Shown here: positions 27,387 through 35,026 of the stretch, in pieces
How the letters are laid out: every line of letters starts with the position of its first letter
Position numbering within the stretch: position 1 is the first letter of the stretch
Source of the DNA: Pseudomonas oleovorans subsp. oleovorans
GTDB taxonomy: Bacteria > Pseudomonadota > Gammaproteobacteria > Pseudomonadales > Pseudomonadaceae
Length of the DNA: 64,000 nt
Direction of reading: 5' to 3'
Assembly: GCF_002197815.1 (NCBI RefSeq)
Contig: NZ_NIUB01000021.1
Location: forward strand, 29,333-93,332
Translations under genes and position numbers: made by a program
Notes under the pieces: generated by a model
What the model saw: the letters and a program-made list of their open reading frames with translations, nothing else
Databases searched by the model: none
Told to the model about the DNA's origin: nothing

Positions 27387-27557
27387 CTATGCCCCCGAAT
27401 GGGGCGATCGCTGCGTGCTGAGAGAGGCTTGAGACTGGACGCTGGAAAGTTGGCTAACGCTGGTTGCGTGAGTGGGCAGTGGCGCGGTCAGCAGGGCGAG
27501 TGCCAGCAGATTGCTCAGCAGCCCCGCCTGACGGGCACGGCGATAGGTGTCGGTCAT
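27387..27557 (-). CDS. Possible small exported peptide (56 residues)
   Basis: An open frame of 57 codons starts at ATG 27557 after a G-rich GGGGGATCGAGG sequence that could serve as ribosome site. The translation (MTDTYRRARQAGLLSNLLALALLTAPLPTHA...) has a positively charged start, a hydrophobic stretch and an AxA-like end, that is, a plausible signal peptide followed by a short Ser/Gln-rich tail. It ends about 80 bp upstream of the nasA sigma-54 promoter. I do not recognise it, and a chance frame in GC-rich DNA is possible. Confidence 0.35.
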   Translation of the reverse strand: MTDTYRRARQAGLLSNLLALALLTAPLPTHATSVSQLSSVQSQASLSTQRSPHSGA

Positions 27558-27695
27558 CCTCGATCCCCCCTTTTTTCTGTTCTGAACTAGGCGTAGCAGA
27601 TGAATGGCGAAGTGTCACGGTATTGGCAGCAATAACTGTGCAAGTTTTGCCTGGTGTCTGTACGCCCGCAGCCCTGAAGTATCGGAAACCTGGAG

Positions 27696-28139
27696 TCAGT
27701 CGAGCCGATTGACCTTGGGGAACTTGACGCTGAAGGCTTCCGGCATCGGCACCACTTTCGACTGCAGATAGTCGAAGAACACGAAGCCGGACTTGGCCAT
27801 GGCCACCAGCGCACCATCGGCCGGACGGGTGATGCGGAAGGTGATATCGCCGCCATAGCGGTTGAAGTCCATCACCCCGACCTCGAACAGTAACTGGTCG
27901 CGCGCATGGGCTTCGGCGCGGTAGGTGGTGGCCTGGTCAGTGACGATGATGCCGATACCCTTGCCGTCGGTTTCCTGAATGCCGAACTCGAAGAGAAAGC
28001 GGGCGCGCGCCTCGGAAATCATCGAGATCATCGAATCATTGCCCAAGTGGTTGGCACCGTTGATGTCGGTCACCCGCACCGTCAGTTGCGTGCGGTAGTA
28101 ATACTGGTCTTCGGGAAAGTCGAGGGTCAGGCGCGCCAT
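27696..28139 (-). CDS. Hotdog-fold acyl-CoA thioesterase
   Basis: Protein of 147 residues of the 4-hydroxybenzoyl-CoA thioesterase/YbgC-like group: RVTDINGANHLGNDSMISMISEARARFLFEFG is the hotdog helix with the conserved Asp and Asn positions, followed by YRAEAHARDQLLFEVGV and SGFVFFDYLQSKVVPMP. Probably hydrolyses an acyl-CoA; substrate unknown. It is a single gene. The polysaccharide lyase remnant starts 49 bp upstream on the same strand and is not functionally related in any obvious way. Confidence 0.85.
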   Translation of the reverse strand: MARLTLDFPEDQYYYRTQLTVRVTDINGANHLGNDSMISMISEARARFLFEFGIQETDGKGIGIIVTDQATTYRAEAHARDQLLFEVGVMDFNRYGGDITFRITRPADGALVAMAKSGFVFFDYLQSKVVPMPEAFSVKFPKVNRLD

Positions 28140-28380
28140 GGTCGAGTCATCGCAAAAGGAAGGCGATGATTGTAAGCCGCCTCATACCTCAGCGGTGCAG
28201 GCTGTTGAGGTGAAAGAAGGTGACGCGGCCGCCTTCGTCGTCCTCGCCATAATTGTCCTGAATGTAGGCGCCGGCCTTGAAGTACAGGTACTGGTCACGC
28301 CAACTGCTGCTCAGTTGGTGGTAGAAGGAGCCGGTATCACCCTCGCTGCTGTTGACACTGACACCAAGGCGCCCGCTGGG

Positions 28381-28556
28381 TAATGCCAGTCAGTTAAGGC
28401 TGTACGCGTTTGGCTCCCCTCTCCCGTTTACGGGAGAGGGGCTGGGGGAGAGGGCCGAAATACCGCGAAACGGCCATTTACCCCTCTCCGAACATGGCTC
28501 GCCAGAGGGGCGAGGGGACTCATCGTAGGCAGTCGGCGCTTAACTGATCAGCATTA
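28381..28556. mobile_element. MITE with 18-bp terminal inverted repeats inside the PL7 gene
   Basis: Left end TAATGCCAGTCAGTTAAG and right end (reverse complement) TAATGCTGATCAGTTAAG match at 15 of 18 positions. A 10-bp direct repeat GCCCGCTGGG flanks both sides exactly (28371-28380 and 28557-28566), as expected for a target-site duplication. The interior holds CCCTCTCCC-type hairpins like those at 6636-6741. It has no coding capacity, so it was moved in trans by a transposase not seen here. Confidence 0.85.
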
Positions 28557-28956
28557 GCCCGCTGGGTGTAATACGCAGGTCGTAACCGAAGCGTTCGCCC
28601 AGTTGCACGTTTTCCGCCAGCAGGATGTTCTGCACGGCAGTGTCGCCTGGCTGGTCGCGCAGCAGCAGTTCCAGGCGGCCGACGCCACGGCGGTAGTGGT
28701 ATTGCAGCTTGACCAGCGGATCATTCTGACTACCCGGCACATCGGTGCTGTGGATCTGGCCGATGACCACCTTGTTGAGGCTGGGTACCTGATCGATCCG
28801 CAGCACGGCACTGAGATAGTTGTCCGCACTGGCGTGCAGCCAGTTGCCGAGGCTGCCATCGCGGCGGGTTTCGCGCAGTTCGCTGCGTGGATAGTGGGCA
28901 TCGGCCGTGGTGGAGCCGGTCACGGGCACCCAGAAGGTCACGCTGCCGTCGGCATT

Positions 28957-28995
28957 GCGCCTCAATAGCGGCTTGCATAGCCGCTATTGAGGCGC
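28957..28995. repeat. Perfect 17-bp inverted repeat at the PL7 frame break
   Basis: Arms 28957-28973 and 28979-28995 (GCGCCTCAATAGCGGCT and its exact complement) flank a 5-base loop. The frame of the lyase is lost within the right arm. Confidence 0.9.
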
Positions 28996-29160
28996 TCGGT
29001 GGTGATAGTGGCCGGTGTCGGTTCGGTGGGAATCGACAGATTCCAGGTGCTGAGGTCGAGCACGGGATTCTCTGCTTGTCAGTTGAGGACATTCGTTCGT
29101 CCCTGCGATGAGCCAGAGGTTCAACCGCTCCAGCCCTTGAGCCAGAGCGGTTGCCGGTAC

Positions 29161-29952
29161 TCAGGCGGCAGGCCGCTGCTGACGCTGGTAGAGGAACTCG
29201 AGCACGGAGGTGCGATAGGCGTGGTACTGCGGGTCGTTGGCCAGAGCCAGTCGATCACGCGGACGAGGCAACTCGACGGTGAGGATTTCACCGACAGTGG
29301 CGGCCGGGCCGTTGGTCATCATCACGATGCGATCGGACAGCAATACGGCCTCGTCCACGTCATGGGTGACCATCACCACCGTGCTCTGGGTTTCGCCGAC
29401 GATACGCAGCAGCTCGTCCTGCAGGTGCGCGCGGGTCAGGGCGTCGAGGGCACCGAACGGCTCGTCCATCAACAGCACCTTGGGCTCCATGGCCAAGGCG
29501 CGGGCGATGCCGACCCGCTGCTTCATGCCCCCGGAAATTTCGTTGGGATGCTTGTGCATGGCGTGCGCCAGGCCAACCATGTTCAGCGCCTGTTCGGTAC
29601 GAGCCTTGAGCTGCTCCTTGTTCTCGTGTTCGCCGAACACGCGTTCCACTGCCAGGTGCACATTGCCGAAGCAGGTCATCCACGGCAGCAGGCTGTGGTT
29701 CTGGAACACCACGGCGCGCTCCGGGCCGGGGCCGTCGATTTCGCGACCGTTGCAGATCAGGCCGCCCTCGTTGGCATCGAGCAGGCCGGCGATCAGGTTG
29801 AGCACCGTCGACTTGCCACAGCCGGAGTGGCCGATCAGCGCGACGAACTCGCCGCGGGCGATGCTCAGGTTGACGTCTGCCAGTGCCTGGAAGCGGCCTT
29901 TCTTGGTGTCGAAGTGCTTGCTGACAGCGGTCAGCTCCACGAATTTGTCCAT
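29161..29952 (-). CDS. nrtC: Nitrate ABC transporter, ATP-binding protein
   Basis: Protein of 263 residues. Walker A GHSGCGKST (about residue 40), Q-loop VFQNHSLLPW, signature SGGMKQR, Walker B VLLMDEPFGALDA and the switch His in VTHDVDEA: a complete ABC ATPase of the nitrate/taurine/sulfonate type. I start at ATG 29952 (MDKFVELTAVSKHF), with GGGAGAA about 9 bp upstream. It is the third gene of the nrtA-nrtB-nrtC unit, 185 bp after the permease; a repeat hairpin fills that gap. Also called NrtD in some genomes. Confidence 0.92.
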   Translation of the reverse strand: MDKFVELTAVSKHFDTKKGRFQALADVNLSIARGEFVALIGHSGCGKSTVLNLIAGLLDANEGGLICNGREIDGPGPERAVVFQNHSLLPWMTCFGNVHLAVERVFGEHENKEQLKARTEQALNMVGLAHAMHKHPNEISGGMKQRVGIARALAMEPKVLLMDEPFGALDALTRAHLQDELLRIVGETQSTVVMVTHDVDEAVLLSDRIVMMTNGPAATVGEILTVELPRPRDRLALANDPQYHAYRTSVLEFLYQRQQRPAA

Positions 29953-30053
29953 CGGAGTTCTCCCGTTCTGGCGCCGTGCCCCGGATTTAATCAGAGACAC
30001 TTTCATTTAAAACAAAGACTTGGCGTCTACTGTTAAACTGATTTGTAAGCTCG

Positions 30054-30117
30054 CGTAGCCCAATGCAATTCGGGGAAACGGAGATCGCGTTCCCTGATTG
30101 CATCTCATTGGGCTACG
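30054..30117. repeat. Inverted repeat between nrtB and nrtC
   Basis: CGTAGCCCAATGCAAT at 30054 pairs with ATTGCATCTCATTGGGCTACG ending at 30117. Same family as the third hairpin at 6752-6811 (GTAGCCCGG...CCGGGCTAC). Confidence 0.8.
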
Positions 30118-30137
30118 AGTTGGCCGAACGCGCCTCT

Positions 30138-30989
30138 TCAGCTTGCGTAGTCAAAGCGTTTGGCGATCAACAGCAGCATCTGCTCCAGCGCCAGGCCAAC
30201 CAGGCCGACGATGATGATGGCGATGAGAATGTGCTCGACGTTGAGGTTGTTCCATTCGTCCCACACCCAGAAGCCCAGGCCGATGCCGCCGGTGAGCATC
30301 TCCGCGGCGACGATCACCAGCCAGGCCACGCCGATGGCCAGGCGGATGCCGGTCATCAGGTGCGGCAGCACGGCGGGAAACAGGATGCGCGTCAGCACCT
30401 TGAACTCCGACAGCTTGAGCACGCGGGCCACGTTCAGGTAGTCCTGCGGCACGCTGGCCACGCCGGCGGCGGTGTTGAGGATGATCGGCCAGATCGAGCT
30501 GATGAAGATCACCCAGATCGACGCCGGGCCGGCCGCCTCGAACACCAGCAGGCCGATCGGCAGCCAGGCTAGCGGCGAGACCGGACGCAGCAAGCTGATG
30601 ATCGGCGCGAGCATGCCGGCGAGAAAGGCGAAGCGGCCGATGGCGAACCCCAGGGGAATGCCCACCAGCGCCGCCAGGCCGAAGCCGACCCCGACGCGGC
30701 CGAGCGAGTTGAGGATGTTCCAGCCAATGCCCATGTCGTTGGGGCCGTTGTCGTAGAAAGGATCAGCGAACAACACCAGCGCGGCTTGCCAGGTGCTCAA
30801 GGGGCCGGGCAGGCCCTCGCTGTACTGCGCCAGCAGCGACCAGAAGCCGATGAAGGCGATGATGCCCAGCAGCGGGGCGATGCCGGCCTTGAGCATGCTG
30901 CCCAGTGCGGCGGCGCTGGGCAGCAAGGCCTGCGCAGAGAGGCGCGGCTTGGCAATTGGCGGCAGTGGTGTTTTCAGGGGCGCATTCAT
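30138..30989 (-). CDS. nrtB: Nitrate ABC transporter, permease
   Basis: Protein of 283 residues with about six membrane helices. The EAA-like loop contacting the ATPase reads VASVPQDYLNVARVLKLSEFKVLTRILFPAVLPHL (about residues 180-215). FWVWDEWNNLNVEHI near the C terminus is typical of the NrtB/CmpB branch. GGAGGTGAGC precedes ATG 30989. It lies 12 bp after nrtA, so it is co-transcribed. Confidence 0.92.
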   Translation of the reverse strand: MNAPLKTPLPPIAKPRLSAQALLPSAAALGSMLKAGIAPLLGIIAFIGFWSLLAQYSEGLPGPLSTWQAALVLFADPFYDNGPNDMGIGWNILNSLGRVGVGFGLAALVGIPLGFAIGRFAFLAGMLAPIISLLRPVSPLAWLPIGLLVFEAAGPASIWVIFISSIWPIILNTAAGVASVPQDYLNVARVLKLSEFKVLTRILFPAVLPHLMTGIRLAIGVAWLVIVAAEMLTGGIGLGFWVWDEWNNLNVEHILIAIIIVGLVGLALEQMLLLIAKRFDYAS

Positions 30990-31001
30990 GCTCACCTCCG
31001 G

Positions 31002-32285
31002 TCAGGCTTTGATGGCGAAGGAGTCGGCGTAGGCGGCTGGATTGCTGCCATCCCAGACCACGCCGTCGATCAATGTGCTGCTGCGCAGCGGGCTGCTCGG
31101 CACGGCCAGCTTGAGGGCGCCGGCCGCCTCGGCGTAGAGCACGGTCTGGTTGACCTGGGCGGCCACGGCGGCGTAATCCGGCGCCTCCTTGAGCAGGCCC
31201 CAGCGCTTGAACTGGGTGAGGAACCACATGCCGTCGGAGTGATAGGGAAAGTTGACGCTGCCGTCGTTGCAGAAGGCCATGGCATGTTCGTCCCTCCAGC
31301 TGTTGCCGAGGCCGTCCTCGTACTGGGCGAGAAAGCGCGGCTCGATCACCTGCACCGGCGCGTTGACGTAGGCCTTGCCGGAAATCAGTTTGGCGGTGCT
31401 CTTGCGGTTCTCCTCGCTGGCCTCGATGAAGCGGCTGGCATCGAGAATCGCCATGATCAGTGCGCGCGCTGCGTTGGGATACTGCTCGATGAAGGCACGG
31501 GTGGTGCCAAGCACCTTCTCCGGGTGATCCGGCCAGATCTGCTGGGTGGTGGTGGCGGTGAAGCCGATCTTGTCGAAGATCGCCCGCGCGCCCCAGGGCT
31601 CGCCGACGCAGAAACCGTCCATATTGCCGACGCGCATATTGGCGACCATCTGCGGCGGCGGCACGACGATGGTCTTCACATCGCTCATGGGGTTGATGCC
31701 GACACTGGCCAGCCAGTAATACAGCCACATGGCGTGGGTACCGGTGGGGAATGTTTGGGCGAAGGTCAGCGGATTACCGCCTTTTTTCACGTGTTCGGCC
31801 AGTTGCGCGCCGTTGGTCACACCGGCCTCACGCAGTTGCTTGGAGAGGGTGATGGCCTGGCCATTCTGGTTCAGCCCCATCAGCACTGCCATGTCCCGCT
31901 GTGGCCCCGCCAGGCCGAGCTGAGCGCCGTACATCATGCCGTAGAGCACATGAGCAGCATCCAGTTCGCCAGTGTTGAGCTTGTCGCGCACGCCGGCCCA
32001 GGAGGCCTCCTTGCTCGGGTTGATGGTCAGGCCGTATTTCTCGCCGAAACCCTGGGTGGCGGCGACCACCACCGAAGCGCAGTCAGTCAGGGGGATGAAG
32101 CCGACGGTCAGTGCGGCTTTTTCCGGCGCGTCGGAGCCGGCCGCCCAGGCTGCACTGCGCAGCGAAGCCGGCGCCGACAGGCCGAATGCGGCGATGCCGC
32201 TTACGGCGCCGGCCAGGGCGATGGATTGCTTGAGGAAATTGCGGCGGCTGGTGGCCAGGGGCTTGTTCGAATCACGATCGGTCAT
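31002..32285 (-). CDS. nrtA: Nitrate ABC transporter, substrate-binding protein
   Basis: Protein of 427 residues of the NrtA/CmpA/NasF family. The N terminus has a twin-arginine signal (TSRRNFLKQSIALAGAV), so it is probably exported folded. Family stretches: VGFIPLTDCASVVVAA, FPTGTHAMWLYYWL, VPPPQMVANMRVGNMDGFCVGEPW. It binds nitrate (or nitrite) in the periplasm for NrtB/NrtC. I start at ATG 32285; the longer frame runs through the leader hairpins. It is the first gene of the transporter operon, controlled by the sigma-54 promoter and leader upstream. A second nitrate importer, nasA, is encoded 4 kb away. Confidence 0.93.
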   Translation of the reverse strand: MTDRDSNKPLATSRRNFLKQSIALAGAVSGIAAFGLSAPASLRSAAWAAGSDAPEKAALTVGFIPLTDCASVVVAATQGFGEKYGLTINPSKEASWAGVRDKLNTGELDAAHVLYGMMYGAQLGLAGPQRDMAVLMGLNQNGQAITLSKQLREAGVTNGAQLAEHVKKGGNPLTFAQTFPTGTHAMWLYYWLASVGINPMSDVKTIVVPPPQMVANMRVGNMDGFCVGEPWGARAIFDKIGFTATTTQQIWPDHPEKVLGTTRAFIEQYPNAARALIMAILDASRFIEASEENRKSTAKLISGKAYVNAPVQVIEPRFLAQYEDGLGNSWRDEHAMAFCNDGSVNFPYHSDGMWFLTQFKRWGLLKEAPDYAAVAAQVNQTVLYAEAAGALKLAVPSSPLRSSTLIDGVVWDGSNPAAYADSFAIKA

Positions 32286-32313
32286 GGGTCTAATCCTTGT
32301 CAGGCGCATAAAC

Positions 32314-32402
32314 AAAAACGGCGTACGCCAGGCCGCCTCGATGAGAGGAAGGTGACCTGACGGACGCCGTTGTCCGTGATCCTCGGCCCGCCGCCGTTGG
32401 CG
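32314..32402 (-). promoter_or_regulatory. NasT/ANTAR-type leader and terminator upstream of nrtA
   Basis: Minus strand: hairpin 1 CGCC-AACGGC-GGCG (32402-32389), hairpin 2 ACGGAC-AACGGC-GTCCGT (32377-32360), both with A1/G4 six-base loops. The terminator stem ACGGCGT (32370-32364) uses the loop and 3' arm of hairpin 2 and pairs with ACGCCGT (32324-32318) before TTTTT. Formation of hairpin 2 therefore prevents termination. Confidence 0.82.
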
Positions 32403-32429
32403 TGCTACGCAGGATGGTTGACAGGGACT

Positions 32430-32447
32430 TAGCAAGGGGCTTGCCAG
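32430..32447 (-). promoter_or_regulatory. Sigma-54 promoter of nrtABC
   Basis: Minus strand GCTGGCAAGCCCCTTGCTAA region: GG (32445-32444), ten bases, GC (32433-32432). The predicted start near 32420 is about 18 bp before leader hairpin 1. Confidence 0.7.
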
Positions 32448-32671
32448 CTTTCGTGCTCAGCGGGCGAGCAACGGCATGTGGCACCTGACAGGTAGGGGCC
32501 GGATGCCGGCTTTCCAGAGGCTAGCTGTTTAGGATCAATAAGTTGCAGCTGTGTTCTGAGAAGATTTTGAAGTGTGTGGAGCGAGCGCACGCTCAGCTCA
32601 CCCCACATGCTTCTGAGCCAATGCCGTGCATGAGTGGGCGCCGCTGAGCCTTTTTGGTTCGTATCGTAGGC
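32448..32671. other. Non-coding stretch upstream of nrtABC
   Basis: No gene is seen here. Sites for an enhancer-binding protein such as NtrC would be expected upstream of the sigma-54 promoter, but I could not identify a convincing one. Confidence 0.4.
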
Positions 32672-32986
32672 TCAGGATGCCGGTTGAACGCGCGCCTCCT
32701 CGACGAAGTCGCGCAGCCAGCGCAGCACTTCGACGGCTTCCCAGCGAGCTGGATCGAACAGCGCATAGGCCAGCCCCTGATAGCCGACCACATCCAGTTG
32801 CCGATGGTAGCCGGCGCGCTGCAGCAGCGCCTCGATCTCGGCGAAGCAGGTGTTGAAGTGCTGACGATTGAAAGGGGTGCGGCTCTCGGTGACGATGCCC
32901 TCGAGCTGCAGATCCTCGACCATCTCGTGTACCCGCTCCAGCGGCATGCGGTTCACTCGGTGTTTTAGCTGCAGTACGTCCAGCAT
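32672..32986 (-). CDS. Conserved hypothetical protein (104 residues)
   Basis: Starts MLDVLQLKHRVNRMPLERVHEMVEDLQLEG. Mostly helical by composition, soluble, no signal peptide. A conserved-looking stretch is GYHRQLDVVGYQGLAYALFDPARWEAVEVLRWLRDFV. I do not recognise a family with confidence. ATG 32986 is preceded by GGAGCGCC. Codon use resembles the neighbouring core genes, so it is probably real. It reads toward the nrt promoter region and has no obvious operon partner. Confidence 0.6.
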   Translation of the reverse strand: MLDVLQLKHRVNRMPLERVHEMVEDLQLEGIVTESRTPFNRQHFNTCFAEIEALLQRAGYHRQLDVVGYQGLAYALFDPARWEAVEVLRWLRDFVEEARVQPAS

Positions 32987-33141
32987 GATGGCGCTCCTGT
33001 GCAATCGATCATTTACCTGCGATATAGCCTAATCGAAAAATACTGTACAAATAAACAGTATTGAGTGATATTGGCCTCACTTAGGCGACAACAACCCGTC
33101 CACCACCTGAAGGTGGGCGCCTTGCGAGGGGGGTATTGGCA

Positions 33142-33534
33142 ATGCAACAGATGCTGATGACGATTGTGCTATTGGCCCTGCTGAGCGGCTGCGCGCAACC
33201 GCAGATTGATCGGCCACAGGCCAACGGTGCCTATCTAGTGATCGAGGGCGAGCAGGCCTGGGCCGTGCTGGTCTCCGATGGCCAGCGTGTCGAGGAGACG
33301 GGCATAGTGCTCGATGTGATTCGACTACCCAGCCATCACTCCAACATTGCCGCCAGTTACGTGATCGAAACGCCCAACTGCGGCAAGCTGCAGTGGCTGA
33401 CCGAGCGCCATGGTGCTGCAGAGGGTGAAACCACGCTGTTGCCGGCCGCCTTCAACGAGCAACTGAGCAAGCCCGGCTGCGTGCTCGCGCAAGGCCTGAG
33501 CCGAGCCTGGACGGCCCTGGATTATTCCGGCTGA
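33142..33534 (+). CDS. Small lipoprotein of unknown function
   Basis: Protein of 130 residues. A lipoprotein signal is clear: MQQMLMTIVLLALLSGCAQ, with lipobox LSGC at about residues 15-18. The mature part contains GAYLVIEGEQAWAVLVSDGQRVEETG and two further Cys (PNCGKLQW and KPGCVLAQ) that could form a disulfide. Family not recognised. It stands alone and is followed by a strong bidirectional terminator at 33597-33632. Confidence 0.72.
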   Translation: MQQMLMTIVLLALLSGCAQPQIDRPQANGAYLVIEGEQAWAVLVSDGQRVEETGIVLDVIRLPSHHSNIAASYVIETPNCGKLQWLTERHGAAEGETTLLPAAFNEQLSKPGCVLAQGLSRAWTALDYSG

Positions 33535-33596
33535 CCCGTTGGGTGCGCCGCGCGCACCGACATTCGCCGGCGGGGTAATTGGCGAGACGCGCAAAG

Positions 33597-33632
33597 AAAA
33601 AGCGCCGCGACCTAAACGGAAGCGGCGCTTTT
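33597..33632. terminator. Bidirectional terminator between the lipoprotein and crotonase genes
   Basis: AAAAAGCGCCGC (33597-33608) pairs with GCGGCGCTTTT (33622-33632). A and T runs flank it, so it serves both converging genes. Confidence 0.88.
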
Positions 33633-33653
33633 CATTTATGGGGTACCGAGTGC

Positions 33654-34343
33654 TTACAGCAGGTGTTGCTTGTCCATTTCGATGGCGGCATCGAGGGTTT
33701 CCAGCAGCGCCTTGCGCACCTTCAGCTTGGTGTTCTTGTGCGCGGTCATGTTGATCTTCTTCATCTGCTGCGCCACCGCCTGAGTGGTAGCCAGCAATTG
33801 CTCGGCCGGCACCACCTTGTCCAGGAAGCCGGCCTCTACCGCGCCAGCCGGGTCGAACATCTCGCCATTGATCACCGAACGGTGGAACGCCGACTTGCGC
33901 AGACGATCACGGGCCAGCTCGATACCGACGTGGTGCATGGTCATGCCGATCTGTACTTCATTCAGGCCGATATTGAACGGACCTTCCACACCGATACGGT
34001 AATCGGCCGACAGCAGGATGAAAGCACCCTTGGCCACGGCATGCCCCGGGCAGGCGACGATGATCGGGTAGGGGTGGGCGAGCATGCGTCGCGCCAGCGT
34101 GGAGCCAGCAGCCACCAGGTTGATTGCATTCTGCGGGCCGGATGTCATCACCTTCAGGTCATAGCCGCCGGAAAGAATCCCCGGCTGGCCAGTGATGACG
34201 ACGATGGCGCGATCCTGCTCGGCGCGGTCGAGGGCGGCATTGAACGCAGCGATCACGTCAGGCGAGATGGCATTGACCTTACCATTGCTCAGGGTGAGGG
34301 TGGCGATGCCGTCTTCGAGTTGATAGCTGATCAGGTCGCTCAT
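33654..34343 (-). CDS. Crotonase/enoyl-CoA hydratase family protein
   Basis: Protein of 229 residues, a short crotonase. The CoA-binding and oxyanion stretches are visible: LSGGYDLKVM (first oxyanion position, normally SAGxDL) and CPGHAVAKGAFILLSADYRIGVEG (second). The usual catalytic Glu of hydratases is not evident in the second region (NEVQIGMTMHHVG has a Glu near it), so it might catalyse another crotonase-type reaction. No acyl-CoA pathway genes lie next to it. Confidence 0.85.
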   Translation of the reverse strand: MSDLISYQLEDGIATLTLSNGKVNAISPDVIAAFNAALDRAEQDRAIVVITGQPGILSGGYDLKVMTSGPQNAINLVAAGSTLARRMLAHPYPIIVACPGHAVAKGAFILLSADYRIGVEGPFNIGLNEVQIGMTMHHVGIELARDRLRKSAFHRSVINGEMFDPAGAVEAGFLDKVVPAEQLLATTQAVAQQMKKINMTAHKNTKLKVRKALLETLDAAIEMDKQHLL

Positions 34344-34530
34344 GGCGGTTTTCCTTGTTGGAGCCTTGGGGGCGAATGTTGGCAGAAGGTACTCAGCCGA
34401 AGCGCTCTGGTAAAGCGCCGCGGCTGACTGGCTGGTCAGTGTTTTTGCCTATCGCGGCGATGCCGGATGGCAATTGGTCGAACGCAAAGCCAGGCCTTTA
34501 AGGTGAGCAGCGAACCGAAGGAGCTGCCCC

Positions 34531-34749
34531 ATGAACACTCTCTACTCCATCCTTTATATGGTCACTGTGACCGGCCTGCTGCTGGCATCGGTCGTGCTCA
34601 GCGAAACCCTCTACCTGCGCAGCCCATCCGGCGTGCTGCTGCTATTCGGCTTGGGTCTGCTCATGTCCCTGGGTTTTCTGCTGTTCGGCCACATTCGCTT
34701 CGACGAGCAGCCCTGCGAGAAGCGCGAGGAAAACCCGCTTCGCTCTTAA
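34531..34749 (+). CDS. Small two-helix membrane protein, unknown function
   Basis: Protein of 72 residues: [31 protein letters not shown], then [26 protein letters not shown], that is, two hydrophobic helices with a short charged tail ([13 protein letters not shown]). A good GAAGGAG ribosome site precedes the ATG. No family recognised. It sits upstream of tRNA-Ser. Confidence 0.65.
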   Translation: MNTLYSILYMVTVTGLLLASVVLSETLYLRSPSGVLLLFGLGLLMSLGFLLFGHIRFDEQPCEKREENPLRS

Positions 34750-34773
34750 GCGCATGAATCCTTTAAAAAAAAT

Positions 34774-34802
34774 TTGCCATCGGGAAAACATTCGACTACA
34801 TT
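34774..34802 (+). promoter_or_regulatory. Promoter of tRNA-Ser
   Basis: TTGCCA (34774-34779), 17-bp spacer, TACATT (34797-34802), about 40 bp before the mature tRNA and followed by a GC-rich discriminator-like GCGCGCC. Confidence 0.5.
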
Positions 34803-34842
34803 AGCGCGCCTCGACGGGGTAAACGCTAAAACGTCGAGATCC

Positions 34843-34932
34843 GGTGAAGTGTCCGAGTGGTTGAAGGAGCACGCCTGGAAAGTGTGTATACGGGAAACCG
34901 TATCAAGAGTTCGAATCTCTTCTTCACCGCCA
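34843..34932 (+). tRNA. tRNA-Ser (anticodon GGA)
   Basis: 90 nt including the encoded CCA. Acceptor arm GGTGAAG/CTTCACC plus G and CCA; anticodon stem CACGC/GTGTG around loop CTGGAAA, giving anticodon GGA at 34877-34879; long variable arm ATACGGGAAACCGTAT, the class II hallmark; T loop GTTCGAATC. It reads UCC and UCU. An integrase remnant starts 95 bp downstream, so its 3' end probably served as an attachment site. Confidence 0.97.
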
Positions 34933-34942
34933 CTTTCAATAA

Positions 34943-34976
34943 GCCCTTGATTTTCTTAGAGAATCAGGGGTTTTTT
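34943..34976 (+). terminator. Terminator after tRNA-Ser
   Basis: CCCTTGATT pairs with AATCAGGGG, followed by TTTTTTG. Confidence 0.8.
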
Positions 34977-35026
34977 GTTTCAGCTAGACGCCTTTCTGAT
35001 CCCATAGGTACAGAAGGGTGGTACAG

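Larger units (their letters stand above)
28189..29063 (-). pseudogene. Polysaccharide lyase family 7 (alginate-lyase-like) gene, doubly broken
   Basis: Three pieces of one PL7 protein are readable on the minus strand. Piece 1 (from GTG 29063): LDLSTWNLSIPTEPTPATITTERLNSGY, ending at a TGA near 28979. Piece 2, in another frame: RRNADGSVTFWVPVTGSTTADAHYPRSELRET..., ending at TAA near 28540. Piece 3 (28370-28189): RLGVSVNSSEGDTGSFY...YFKAGAYIQDNYG...GGRVTFFHL. Together they cover the whole family, including RSELRE, VVIGQIH and YFKAGAY. A one-base loss separates pieces 1 and 2, and a 176-bp MITE separates pieces 2 and 3. P. aeruginosa PA1784 is the likely intact counterpart. Confidence 0.9.

Noticed and set aside
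30786..32360. Plus-strand frame of 524 codons opposite nrtA and nrtB
   Set aside because: Antisense shadow, crossing the nrtA-nrtB border and leader hairpins.
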